Position numbers and translations under genes: made by a program
In this document: piece after piece, positions 36,272 to 45,850 of the stretch
How the letters are laid out: each line of letters opens with the position of its first letter
Numbering within the stretch: position 1 is the stretch's first letter
Notes under the pieces: model-generated
What the model was told of the DNA's origin: nothing
Seen by the model: only the letters and a program-made list of their open reading frames with translations
Database searches by the model: none
Origin: CAUTUX01 sp963545485
GTDB taxonomy: Bacteria; Bacillota; Clostridia; Christensenellales; CAG-917
Length of the DNA stretch: 64,000 bases
Reading direction: 5' to 3'
Assembly (NCBI GenBank): GCA_963545485.1
Contig: CAUUJG010000001.1
Coordinates: forward strand, 105,771-169,770

Positions 36272-37204
36272 ATGAAAAAACAGAAGAAGAGTTTGCCCAA
36301 AAAGCTATTTATTGCGATAGATAAAATATATGATAGAAGTCAAAACAAAAAAGTTGAAAGAAAGTTTAAGAAAAAATTCGATATAGTAGTTGATAAAGAT
36401 ATTGTGTATTCAGATGCAAGACCGGATGTGTGTAAGCTAGATGTTTATTATTTAGATAATCTGAAAGAGAAAAAACCGGTATTTTTATATATCCATGGAG
36501 GTGGTTTTGTTGCCGGGAATAAATACTACAGAAGAGGTATATCTGAGTGGATAGCGTCACAAGGTTATGTTGTAGTTACAATTTCATATTCTCTGGCTCC
36601 TGAAGGTAGGCATATTGATGCAGTTCAAGATTTGGGTGAAATTGCAAAATGGATTAATGCTAATGCAGAAAAATATAATTATGATTTAGATAAATTGGTC
36701 ATAGGTGGAGACAGTGCTGGTGCATATTATTCAGCAACTCTTGCAAATTTAGCAACCAATACAGAATTTAGCACAAAAGTTAATGTAAAGGCAGATTTGA
36801 AAATAAATGCTTTGGTATTGATTTGCGGTATATATAATATAGAATTGGCACTTGGGAAAAAAATGCCTTTTGATTTTGCGAATCAGCTGATGCTTGATTT
36901 TATTGGATACAAGGTTAAAGATATGGCTGGTTATGAATATCATGATGCATTATCCCCATTTAATTATGTAAATAAAGATTTCCCAAGAGCATTTATTTCA
37001 TTTGCCAAAAAGGATATTTTCTGTGGTGGACAAGGAGAAGCCCTTACAAAGAAACTGCAAGGATACGGGACTCAAGTTGTAAATGCTAATTCAAAGTTAT
37101 TTAAAGATAATCATTGTTATTCTTTAATGTGGAAAGGGAAAGCTGCAAAAATGCACAACAAAATTCTTAGCGGATTTTTGAAAGAAATAAAAGAAGGGAA
37201 ATAG
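36272..37204 (+). CDS. Alpha/beta hydrolase, HSL-type esterase
   Basis: 310 residues. The oxyanion motif HGGG is at 75-78 and the nucleophile elbow GDSAG at 146-150 (Ser148); the histidine is probably in DNHCYSLMW near 280. This is the hormone-sensitive-lipase (acetyl esterase) pattern, acting on short-chain esters, in the cytoplasm since no signal peptide is present. AGGTGG precedes ATG. A small membrane protein follows 19 bases later. Confidence 0.87.
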   Translation: MKKQKKSLPKKLFIAIDKIYDRSQNKKVERKFKKKFDIVVDKDIVYSDARPDVCKLDVYYLDNLKEKKPVFLYIHGGGFVAGNKYYRRGISEWIASQGYVVVTISYSLAPEGRHIDAVQDLGEIAKWINANAEKYNYDLDKLVIGGDSAGAYYSATLANLATNTEFSTKVNVKADLKINALVLICGIYNIELALGKKMPFDFANQLMLDFIGYKVKDMAGYEYHDALSPFNYVNKDFPRAFISFAKKDIFCGGQGEALTKKLQGYGTQVVNANSKLFKDNHCYSLMWKGKAAKMHNKILSGFLKEIKEGK

Positions 37205-37223
37205 AAGTTAAGATATAGAATTC

Positions 37224-37790
37224 ATGTGTCGTAAGCGTAAGGTTGAATCTTATATATATAATGGTGACGAAAAAGTCGCAGTTGAAAACCGTTCACAAAA
37301 AATCAGTTTAATAGTTAGATTAATTTTTGATGTTATCGGAATACTAATAACGGTTACACAGACTATTATTATGTTTTTGAAAAAGTGGATAGAGGGACCA
37401 TTAGCGATTGCATTGGTGGTCATGCTTGTTTTAAACATAATTATATTCTGCGTACTTTTTGTTTACGCTACACAAAATTTACAAAAGGGTAGTAAGTATA
37501 TAAAAGGATTTAAGCAGGTCTTTGGTTTTTTTAAAATTATATCCAATATCATTTTATTAAGCATGTACGGTATAGCAGTGGCATCAATGTATAAATCCGA
37601 TATTAATGGAAACAAAACAAAAATATTTTTATTTGCATTATCAATGATTGTTGCGGTTTTAAGTTTAATAATGAAGATATTCTTTACAGTTCGTAAAATA
37701 ATGAAAGCGGTTGAAAAGAAAAAGTACACAGTGGAAAATGCAACATACATTGATGGACAGAAAGTAGAAAAAAAGAAAAAATCCTTATGA
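37224..37790 (+). CDS. Small membrane protein, unknown
   Basis: 188 residues with about four hydrophobic segments (about 28-50, 58-82, 95-122, 132-152) and basic ends (KKKKSL at the C-terminus). No family recognised. The ribosome site is weak. Its place behind the esterase gene suggests co-transcription. Confidence 0.55.
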   Translation: MCRKRKVESYIYNGDEKVAVENRSQKISLIVRLIFDVIGILITVTQTIIMFLKKWIEGPLAIALVVMLVLNIIIFCVLFVYATQNLQKGSKYIKGFKQVFGFFKIISNIILLSMYGIAVASMYKSDINGNKTKIFLFALSMIVAVLSLIMKIFFTVRKIMKAVEKKKYTVENATYIDGQKVEKKKKSL

Positions 37791-37846
37791 AGAAAACAAT
37801 GCTAATAAATAAAATCTAAAATCTATAATTTATATAAATTAGAACT

Positions 37847-39049
37847 CTAAAGAGAGAAGAAATCTTTTATGAGTTCTGTCGAATCAGAATAATATATTCC
37901 ACTAGTTTTTGCGTTTTCTTCACTATATATATTGTCTGTACCTAATGCGGTTTTACTTGAATACATTAAGAAAGGAACAGGTTCAGAAGAGTGAGTTAAT
38001 AAAGAAATTGGAGTATAGTGATCTGGTAAAACGAGCATTGCAAAATCTTCGTGTCCCTTGAGGTTGTTAAATATATGACCTATGATTTTTTCATCAATCA
38101 GTTCTATCGCCTTTACCTTGCCTTTTAAATCACCTTGATGTCCGCATTCGTCAGCTGCTTCGAGATGAACAAATACAAAATCAACATCATTAAGTATATT
38201 TAGAGCCGCATCAGCTTTTCCAGTGAAGTTTGTGTTGATAGTTCCAGTTGCGCCCTCAACATCTATGCTTTTCATTTTTGCACCTATTGCAATACCTTTA
38301 AGAAGATCTACTGCTGAAATCATTGCTCCAGACTTATTGTATTTTTCTTTAAAAGCAGTCAATTTAGGTCTAGTACCTTCTCCCCAGAACCAAATTGCAT
38401 TAGCAGGATGCAAGCCCTTTGCTATTCGCTCTTTATTTATAGGGTGATCTTTAAGCAACTCATATGATTTTTTTATATAGTCAGTGAGTTGTTCCCCAAG
38501 AGTGCCTTTTGGCAAAAAATCTTTGATACATTTACCAGTAATGTCATGTGGAGGTGTTAAAATTTCTTCAGGCTTGGCATGTTTTATTATAAGACAATGT
38601 CTGTAGCTTACGCCGGCATAAAATAGAAAGTTGGGAGTACCCAATTTAGAATTAATAAATTCAATTAGTATTTTGGCTTCGGCAGTTGAAATTTCTGAAG
38701 AAGAGTAGTCTATAAGTTTTTTATCTTCAAAAATTTTATCATCTGACAGTGTAACAAGATTTGTTCTAAGAGCTAGATCATCTATCGCCATATCGATGCC
38801 TATAGATAGAGCTTCGAGAGGACTACGACCTGTATATGATTCGGATGCTTTATATCCGAGAACTCCTAAATTTGCAACATCGCTACCAGGTTTATATCCA
38901 TCTGCAATAGTCTTTACGAGACCAATTTTCCCTGTTTTTGCCATTAGATCCATATATGGCGTTTTAGCAAACTCTAAAGGTGTCTTATTACCAATTTCGG
39001 GTATTTTATAATCACCCATCCCATCACATAAAACTAATATATATTTCAT
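37847..39049 (-). CDS. apgM: Cofactor-independent phosphoglycerate mutase, archaeal type
   Basis: 400 residues from ATG 39049, chosen because AGGAG lies just upstream and the family begins MKYILVLCDGMGDY; the open frame extends 44 codons further but without support. It belongs to the alkaline-phosphatase superfamily: metal site in CDGMGD, nucleophile serine in KPGSDVANLGVLGY near 64, further metal ligands in HLEAADECGHQGD and LPDHYTPISLLTHSSEPVP. It interconverts 3- and 2-phosphoglycerate. This ApgM form is typical of archaea but occurs in some Clostridia and other bacteria. Confidence 0.9.
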   Translation of the reverse strand: MKYILVLCDGMGDYKIPEIGNKTPLEFAKTPYMDLMAKTGKIGLVKTIADGYKPGSDVANLGVLGYKASESYTGRSPLEALSIGIDMAIDDLALRTNLVTLSDDKIFEDKKLIDYSSSEISTAEAKILIEFINSKLGTPNFLFYAGVSYRHCLIIKHAKPEEILTPPHDITGKCIKDFLPKGTLGEQLTDYIKKSYELLKDHPINKERIAKGLHPANAIWFWGEGTRPKLTAFKEKYNKSGAMISAVDLLKGIAIGAKMKSIDVEGATGTINTNFTGKADAALNILNDVDFVFVHLEAADECGHQGDLKGKVKAIELIDEKIIGHIFNNLKGHEDFAMLVLPDHYTPISLLTHSSEPVPFLMYSSKTALGTDNIYSEENAKTSGIYYSDSTELIKDFFSL

Positions 39050-39220
39050 TTTGACAGCTCCTTTAAATGTCTTTGAACATCGATAAGTTAATCTTATATT
39101 ACATATATCAAAAGTCAAATAACTTATTTGACAAGCCTTATCTAGATAATTTAAACTGAGCAAGATGTTTGGAGAACACATGCCGTTATATATGGCAACA
39201 AAAATTAAATGTAACTGAAA

Positions 39221-39250
39221 AATAAAGCCCTTTGGGGCTTTATTTTTTAT
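39221..39250 (+). terminator. Terminator-like hairpin before nhaC
   Basis: AATAAAGCCC and GGGCTTTATT pair across TTTG, followed by TTTTTTAT. It lies between the divergent apgM and nhaC genes and ends only about 17 bases before the nhaC start, so it may act as an attenuator of the operon. Confidence 0.7.
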
Positions 39251-39266
39251 CTACGGGTAAATTATT

Positions 39267-40892
39267 ATGGATAAAATTATAGGAACATTTTGGGCATTTG
39301 TACCGGCGATAGTAGCGATAGTATTGGCTTTAATAACAAAGCAAGTATATATATCACTTTTTTTAGGAATTCTTTTCGGTGGGATGCTGTTGGCAAAAGG
39401 TAATCCTTTATTTGCATTAGGTAAGATATTTGAATTGATGTCTGATCGTCTTGGAAAGAATGGCGGTATTTTAATATTTTTAGTTATGCTAGGAATATTG
39501 GTTGTCATGCTTGTAAGATCAGGAGCATCAGGTGCATACGGCAGATGGGCAGGTAGAAATATTAAAAGTCGTAAAGGTGCTTTATTAGTAACAGCAGGCT
39601 TAGGCGGAATGATATTTGTAGACGATTATTTTAACTGCCTTACAGTAGGATCTGTAATGAGACCTGTATCTGATAAGTTTAGAATTTCAAGAGCAAAACT
39701 TGCATATATAATAGATTCAACCGCAGCACCGATCTGTATTATAGCTCCAATATCAAGTTGGGCAGCTGCAGTCACAGGACAGTTAAAGGGAGATGGCATA
39801 GTAGCATTCATCAAGACTATACCATTCAACTTATATTCAATAGTTACATTAATAATGATATTTTTTATGATAGGTACAAGGCTTGATTTTGGGAAAATGC
39901 GTCAAAATGAAATCAATGCACTTAAAGGAGATATTTTTTCAGGTCAGTATGACTTGCCATGTGAAGATACGATAGATGTCGTTAAGTCAAGCAGAGGTAG
40001 AGTGTTTGATCTTGTTGTACCTATAGTGATGCTTATAATCTTTTGTATAGGAAGTATGATATACAGCGGATATACAACCGACTTTGATCATAGTACTATA
40101 CAAAAACAATCTTTTGTTAAAGCATTTTCAAACGCAAATTCAAGTTTGGCACTTGCAGTGGGATCAACTTTAGCAGTGCTGTTTACAGCTATGTACTATC
40201 AGTTTAGAAAAGTAATGAACTTTAAAGATTTGATGGATAGTATTACACAAGGATTTAAATCGATGGTTCCTGCAATTTTGATACTTATACTTGCATGGAC
40301 GATATCTTCAGTAATCGGTGAAAATGGATTACAAGCTGATGTGTTCGTAAAGAAAATTGTGAGTGCGAATAGTGTAGGAATAGCGTTTATGCCAGCAGTG
40401 TTTTTTATACTAGCAAGCTTAATTTCATTCGCAACTGGAACGAGTTGGGGAACATTTGGAATATTAATTCCGCTTGCAACAGCAGTGCTTGGAAATGATC
40501 CTAATCCACAAGTACTTGTAACTATATCCGCAATACTAGCGGGTTCAGTTTATGGAGATCATATTTCTCCAATATCAGATACAACAATACTTTCATCAAG
40601 TGGAGCACAATGCAATCATATAGAGCATGTAAAGACACAGATGCCGTATGCGACTCTTGTTGCGGGGATATCTCTAATTGGATATATAGCATTAGGAGCA
40701 TTGGTATACAGAAAAAATCAATATGGATATGCAGCATTGTTGTCATTAACTTTGGGACCTGTATTAATACTGGGAATTTTGTCAGTAATATTGTTTGTCC
40801 TGAAATCAAAGAAGAAATTACCACATCAAATTGTGGAATTTAATAAAAATAAAGGAGATGAAGATGAAGAAAGGAATTATCACGAAGCTTAA
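39267..40892 (+). CDS. NhaC-family Na+/H+ antiporter
   Basis: 541 residues with about 11-12 hydrophobic segments. Family landmarks are FVDDYFNCLTVGSVMRPV near 115, ISFATGTSWGTFGILIPLATA near 390 and VYGDHISPISDTTILSSSGAQCNH near 425-450. It exchanges Na+ (or an organic acid pair) for protons. The ribosome site is weak. The uracil permease start lies 29 bases inside its end, so the genes are translated together. Confidence 0.88.
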   Translation: MDKIIGTFWAFVPAIVAIVLALITKQVYISLFLGILFGGMLLAKGNPLFALGKIFELMSDRLGKNGGILIFLVMLGILVVMLVRSGASGAYGRWAGRNIKSRKGALLVTAGLGGMIFVDDYFNCLTVGSVMRPVSDKFRISRAKLAYIIDSTAAPICIIAPISSWAAAVTGQLKGDGIVAFIKTIPFNLYSIVTLIMIFFMIGTRLDFGKMRQNEINALKGDIFSGQYDLPCEDTIDVVKSSRGRVFDLVVPIVMLIIFCIGSMIYSGYTTDFDHSTIQKQSFVKAFSNANSSLALAVGSTLAVLFTAMYYQFRKVMNFKDLMDSITQGFKSMVPAILILILAWTISSVIGENGLQADVFVKKIVSANSVGIAFMPAVFFILASLISFATGTSWGTFGILIPLATAVLGNDPNPQVLVTISAILAGSVYGDHISPISDTTILSSSGAQCNHIEHVKTQMPYATLVAGISLIGYIALGALVYRKNQYGYAALLSLTLGPVLILGILSVILFVLKSKKKLPHQIVEFNKNKGDEDEERNYHEA

Positions 40893-42534
40893 GTCACGAC
40901 CAAGTGGCAAAGAGTTTTTATTAAGTTTGCAACACATGTTTGCAATGTTCGGAGCAACAGTTACAGTTCCTATTATTACGGGAATGGATGTATCTCTTGC
41001 CTTACTATCAGCAGGTATAGGAACCATACTATTCTATTTGCTTACGAAAAGAAAAGTACCAGTATTTCTCGGATCAAGCTTTGCATTCTTGCCAGGTATT
41101 TTAGCTGCAGGATATGGAAAACCAGGTAATAATTTGGCGGTAATGATAGCACTCTTTGCAGCAGGATGTGTGTACCTTATATTTGCTGGAATTATAAAAG
41201 CGATAGGAGTTGAGAAGATTAAAAAGCTTTTTCCACCTATAGTTGTAGGTCCAGTAATTATAACGATAGGTCTTACACTTGCAGGAACAGTGCTTTTGAA
41301 CAACATATGGAATCCATCCTTACAAGGCAAAATGAATTTATACGGATTTGGACACTTAACTGGAGATAGTGGATGGAGATATTGGACTACAGCAATTATT
41401 ACAGCACTTGTAATTGTAGTTACTAACGCATATGCAAAACCTAAATCATTTATGAAGGTAATACCAATACTGCTCGGATTTGGAGTAGGCTATATATATG
41501 GAATGGCAATAGGTATAGTTAATTTTAATCCTAATAGTAATCAATTTATATTTGCAAATACATATAACAAGGGAGGAATACCAAACATATTAGTTTTCCA
41601 AAGATATAAAGAGGTATGGGGATTCTGGAAAGATGGTTGGAGCGGTTTAGGAAATGGAGTTTTAGCAACAGCGATGTTGTCTATCGTACCGATCGCAGTG
41701 GTAACATTTATGGAACATTTAGGAGATATAAGTGCAAACTCAGTTGTTTGTCAGAAAGACTTCATGGTGGATCCAGGCTTACATAGAACAGTACTCGGAG
41801 ATGGAATAGCAACAATGGCATCAGCACTGCTTGGTGGACCTGCAAACACAACATATGGTGAAAATACAGCAGTACTTGCAATAACTAAAAATTATAATCC
41901 GAAAAACATATTTATTGCTGCGGTGATGGCAATAAGTCTTGGTGTATTTACACCTTTTGCAGATTTCATAAGAGGAATTCCTTCAGCAGTAGTAGGTGGA
42001 GCGAGCTTGATACTGTTCGGAATGATAGCCGCAAATGGATTAAGAGCACTTGTAGATGCGAAAGTAAACTTCAGTAGTACGAAGAATATGATGGTAGTGT
42101 CAATAACACTTGCTTTAGGCTTAGGATTGGGAGCACTTTCATTGAGTGGAAAAAAAGTAGGCTTCAGTATCAAAGGTGGTGGATTCGTAGAGATTAGCTC
42201 ACTTGCAATAGCAACGGTTGTAGCTGTAATATTGAATCTGATAATTCCATCAAAGAGAGGAAAAACACAAGAAGAAAAGGAATCAGAAGATAAACCATTA
42301 TATACACTTGCTGGAAAGGTTATAGATGAAGAAAAAGACAAACAGTTGGAAGTATCAAATGATCAGACAGCAGAGCAACAGTCACTGCCAGAAAATGAAC
42401 AGAAGGTTTTACCAGATGTAGAAAAAACTGTAGATGAAGTAGCTATAGAGGAAACCAAAGTTACAACAGACGATACAGTTGTAGAAGAAATAAAAGTGGA
42501 AGAAACAAACAAGAAGAAAAAAAGGAAGGAATAA
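40864..42534 (+). CDS. Uracil/xanthine permease (NCS2) with long charged tail
   Basis: 556 residues from ATG 40864, chosen for AAAGGAG six to seven bases upstream; earlier in-frame starts lack it. About 14 membrane segments, with LLSLQHMFAMFGATVTVPI at the N-terminus, FMEHLGDISANSVVCQKDF and LLGGPANTTYGENTAVLAIT near 325 (substrate site). The upp gene 3 bases downstream points to uracil. Unusual are about 85 extra C-terminal residues, acidic then lysine-rich, beyond the last helix. Confidence 0.92.
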   Translation: MKKGIITKLKSRPSGKEFLLSLQHMFAMFGATVTVPIITGMDVSLALLSAGIGTILFYLLTKRKVPVFLGSSFAFLPGILAAGYGKPGNNLAVMIALFAAGCVYLIFAGIIKAIGVEKIKKLFPPIVVGPVIITIGLTLAGTVLLNNIWNPSLQGKMNLYGFGHLTGDSGWRYWTTAIITALVIVVTNAYAKPKSFMKVIPILLGFGVGYIYGMAIGIVNFNPNSNQFIFANTYNKGGIPNILVFQRYKEVWGFWKDGWSGLGNGVLATAMLSIVPIAVVTFMEHLGDISANSVVCQKDFMVDPGLHRTVLGDGIATMASALLGGPANTTYGENTAVLAITKNYNPKNIFIAAVMAISLGVFTPFADFIRGIPSAVVGGASLILFGMIAANGLRALVDAKVNFSSTKNMMVVSITLALGLGLGALSLSGKKVGFSIKGGGFVEISSLAIATVVAVILNLIIPSKRGKTQEEKESEDKPLYTLAGKVIDEEKDKQLEVSNDQTAEQQSLPENEQKVLPDVEKTVDEVAIEETKVTTDDTVVEEIKVEETNKKKKRKE

Positions 42535-42537
42535 AAC

Positions 42538-43176
42538 ATGAAGAAGTTTGATAATGTAACAATTTTTGATCATCCATTAATTAGACATAAAATAGCAATT
42601 TTAAGAGATGAGATGACAAGTATGAAAGAATTTAGAGAGCTTGTTGAAGAAATAACTACACTGATGGCGTACGAGTGTTTTAAAGATGTCCCAACAAAAA
42701 AAGTACAGGTAAAAACACCACTTGAAATTACTGAACAGACGATGGTTGCGGATAATGCTGTGTCGATCATTCCGATATTAAGAGCAGGATTGGGTATGGT
42801 AAATGGGGTGCATACATTGTTTCCAACAGCTAAAGTAGGGCACATAGGATTATATAGAGATGAGGAGACTCTTGAGCCTCATGAATATTACTGTAAGTTA
42901 CCTGACGGAATACAGGACAGTGTGGCAATATTATTGGATCCAATGTTAGCAACTGGCGGTAGTGCTATTGCTGCAATAAAATTTTTAAAGGATAAAGGAT
43001 GTAAAAATATAAGACTGATGAGTATTATTGGAGCACCTGAAGGAATTGAAAAAGTGGCCTTAAAGTATCCAGATGTAAGAATATATGTGTCTACACAGGA
43101 TAGAGAGTTAAATGCGAATGGATATATTTTGCCAGGACTTGGGGATGCTGGCGATAGATTGTTTGGGACAAAATAG
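42538..43176 (+). CDS. upp: Uracil phosphoribosyltransferase
   Basis: 212 residues, the normal length. It has NVTIFDHPLIRHKIAILRD at the N-terminus, PILRAGLGMV near 80, the PRPP loop ILLDPMLATGGSA near 128-140 and the uracil-binding end GDAGDRLFGTK. It makes UMP from uracil and PRPP. It lies 3 bases after the permease, so uptake and trapping are joined. Confidence 0.96.
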   Translation: MKKFDNVTIFDHPLIRHKIAILRDEMTSMKEFRELVEEITTLMAYECFKDVPTKKVQVKTPLEITEQTMVADNAVSIIPILRAGLGMVNGVHTLFPTAKVGHIGLYRDEETLEPHEYYCKLPDGIQDSVAILLDPMLATGGSAIAAIKFLKDKGCKNIRLMSIIGAPEGIEKVALKYPDVRIYVSTQDRELNANGYILPGLGDAGDRLFGTK

Positions 43177-43182
43177 TTCGTT

Positions 43183-43213
43183 AAGAGCATGCGATGCATG
43201 CTCTTTTTATTTT
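43183..43213 (+). terminator. Terminator of the nhaC-permease-upp operon
   Basis: AAGAGCATGC (43183-43192) and GCATGCTCTT (43196-43205) pair across GAT; the T-run continues to 43208. Confidence 0.9.
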
Positions 43214-43315
43214 CAGCTGAGGTTGACCAAACATATTGTCAGTACATAGACTGTAGATATTGAGAGTTGCATTGTCTGAAAGGACAAAGAAACAAATAAC
43301 AATAGCAGGTGATTT

Positions 43316-45692
43316 ATGATGCCGAGTAAAAAGAAGAAAATTGTACTAGCAATTATTTTATCATTATTGGCAATATTAATTATTATTGCAATAACACTTG
43401 GGGCATGTTTAGGTAAAAAATCCAAGAAGCCACAACAGGGGAAGAAGGAAACTCCCTTGGAATTTCCAAAGTATAATAAACCTATAAAAAAGGTAGTGGA
43501 CAATGCCGATTATTATGTATCTACAGATGAAGGGAATGATGCGAATAGTGGAAGTAAAGCACAACCGTTTAAAACTATTAAACAGGCACAGGACACAGTA
43601 AGAAAAATAATTCGTGAGAATCCGGATTCAATTAATAAAGATATTACAATCGCAGTAATGGGTGGTAAATACAATATTAAACAACCGCTTTCATTCGGGA
43701 AACAGGATGTAATACCAAACGGGCATAGAGTTGTTTATACATCATATAATTCCAAAGAAGTAGTGATTGATGGAGCACTTAATTTAAAAGGATCGGATTT
43801 TCAGGAGTTATCAGCAGAAGATTCAGCAAGATTAACAGAAAACGCAAGGAGCCATGTAAAGGTAGTAAATCTTTTTTCTTTGGGAGTGACATCTGAGGAA
43901 ATAGATAAATTGTATGCTATAGGTGGATTTTCTTAAGGAAGAAAATATGGAGAGAAATGGGGACATCCTGAAGCACTGGAAGTTTTTTTATGAAGATCAA
44001 AGGATGTCACTTGCAAGGTATCCAAATGAAGGTTATTCCAAGATAGGATCAATTGTTGATTATGGTGAAGCTGCCGAACATGTTGATGACATAATTAATT
44101 GGGGTGCAGTGGAATCTCCAAGACCTCCTAAATTTTTGGTTGACGATGAAATGAAAGACCATATGCAAAGATGGAAAAAACCAACAAGTGATTTAAATTC
44201 CATTTGGTCATATGGGTACTATTACTGGGACTGGGCAGATGCATCCACACCAGTTGCTGATTTTGATAGTACAAAAGGTCAGTTGAATGTTAAATATAGT
44301 TCTCCATACGGTATAAAAGAAGGACAAAATCATTATGTTTATAATGTCTTTGAAGAACTCGATAATGAAGGAGAATATTATCTTGATAGAGTAACCGGGA
44401 ATTTATATGTATATTTTCCGGATGCTAAAAATAAAGAAGTTAAAGTCAGTGTTTCTTTATTAAAAAAGAGCATTATAAATGTCGATGAAAAGTCAAAGAA
44501 TCTTACACTTGATGGAATGACAATAAAACATACTAGAGGTAACGGTATTGAAACTAAAGGAGACAATATTGTTATAAGCAACATGTATATAAAGAATGTA
44601 TCTTCCCATGGAATGAGGGTGGAAGGGCACAATAACACAATTAGAGACAATGAAGCTACCAAAATAGGGAAGAGCGGTATTGTCGCTGGATATGAATTGA
44701 AATATGTAGAAGGTGATGTAACTAACGATATTAGATTTCATGGATTGAGAATGGAGAACAATGTAGTTAAAAACAATTACATACATTCATATGGAGAAAT
44801 TCAAAAGACCTATAGTGCCGGAATATTCTTGTTAGGAGTGGGTAATAAGGCACAACATAATGAAATATTTGATGCACCGCATATGGGGATTTTTTATGCA
44901 GGGAATGAACACATAATTGAATATAACTATGTACATCATGTAGTTAAAGAATCATCGGATGCAGGTGCTATTTATTCTGGTAGAAATTTAAGTTACTTTG
45001 GGAATGTAATTAGATATAACGCTATAACGGATATTGGTAGTGGGAACTTCACCCCTAATGGTATATACTTTGACGACTGTTTGGCGGGACAGGTAGCATA
45101 TGGCAATCTTTTAGCAAACATACCGGGGAGTGGATTTCTTATAGGCGGCGGAAGAGAACATAAGATATATGATAATCTCATAGTAAATGCAAAGATTTCA
45201 ATCGAATATGATTCAAGAGCGTATGATGGCATTGACGGTGGTTGGTATAAAGATAATGTAAATAAACCAGACTCTAGACAATGGAAATTAATGAAAGATG
45301 CACAAAAGTTATATACTAACTGGCTTAACGATACTGAAAGCGTTGAGATCATGAAACGAAGTGAAGCGAAATATAGCAATATAATGAAAATGGTTGGATT
45401 CGATAAAAAGAAAGATGCCAATAGTGCGGCAACCCCAAACGGAGCGGTACATGGAAATATTGTGGTTTCTAAAGATGGCACAATAGGAAAAATTTCCAAT
45501 GTTGTAAAAGAAAATGGAAGAGTTGAGGAGAATAAAACATATAAAATTTCAGAAGATAAAGTAGTTTCATCATTTATAGATTTGGCAAAAGGGAAGTATG
45601 CAATAAAAAAAGATAGTCTCATAGCAAGTGAAAATAAAAACTATAATTTTGTGCCATACAATAAGATAGGTCGGGTAAATGAAGAAGAATAA
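43316..45692 (+). pseudogene. Right-handed beta-helix lipoprotein with a stop and a frameshift
   Basis: An N-terminal basic head, hydrophobic segment and LGAC give a lipoprotein or membrane anchor, followed by DYYVSTDEGNDANSGSKAQP and KTIKQAQDTVR, the start of a pectate-lyase-like beta-helix. The first frame stops at TAA 43934-43936. Read through, it continues GRKYGEKWGHPEALEVF and then meets a run of seven T (43983-43989). With one T removed it continues YEDQRMSLARYPNEG into the second frame, which runs to 45692 with many helix rungs (NGIETKGDNIVISN, HNEIFDAPHMGIFYAG). So the gene has two lesions, and the intact product would be about 790 residues. Probable polysaccharide-acting surface protein, now inactive unless the T-run is an assembly error and the stop is suppressed. 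Confidence 0.75.
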
Positions 45693-45794
45693 AAAAGGAA
45701 GAAATAATAAAGGTTTAAGAACCGATAGTGATTAGTATAAAAGGATAATGAAATTAAAAAATTTTAAATAAATTTGTTTGATTAATAAAATTGT

Positions 45795-45830
45795 AATTGA
45801 TAATATTATATCGATATTTATTTATCAATT
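45795..45830. promoter_or_regulatory. Perfect 9-base inverted repeat before adhE
   Basis: AATTGATAA (45795-45803) and TTATCAATT (45822-45830) are exact inverted copies, 20 bases before the adhE start. An A-run rather than a T-run follows, so an operator is more likely than a terminator. Confidence 0.45.
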
Positions 45831-45850
45831 AAAAAAATAATGGAGAAGAT

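Noticed and set aside
39050..39181. 44-codon N-terminal extension of apgM
   Set aside because: AGGAG lies before the inner ATG at 39049, and the family sequence starts there; the extension has no conserved features.
44993..45622. Minus-strand open frame of 209 codons opposite the beta-helix gene
   Set aside because: Shadow frame without ribosome site or motif; the plus strand has clear beta-helix rungs.
45760..45790. Rex operator before adhE
   Set aside because: TTGTTTGATTAATAAA only partly fits the TTGTTA-N-TAACAA type consensus; too weak to call.
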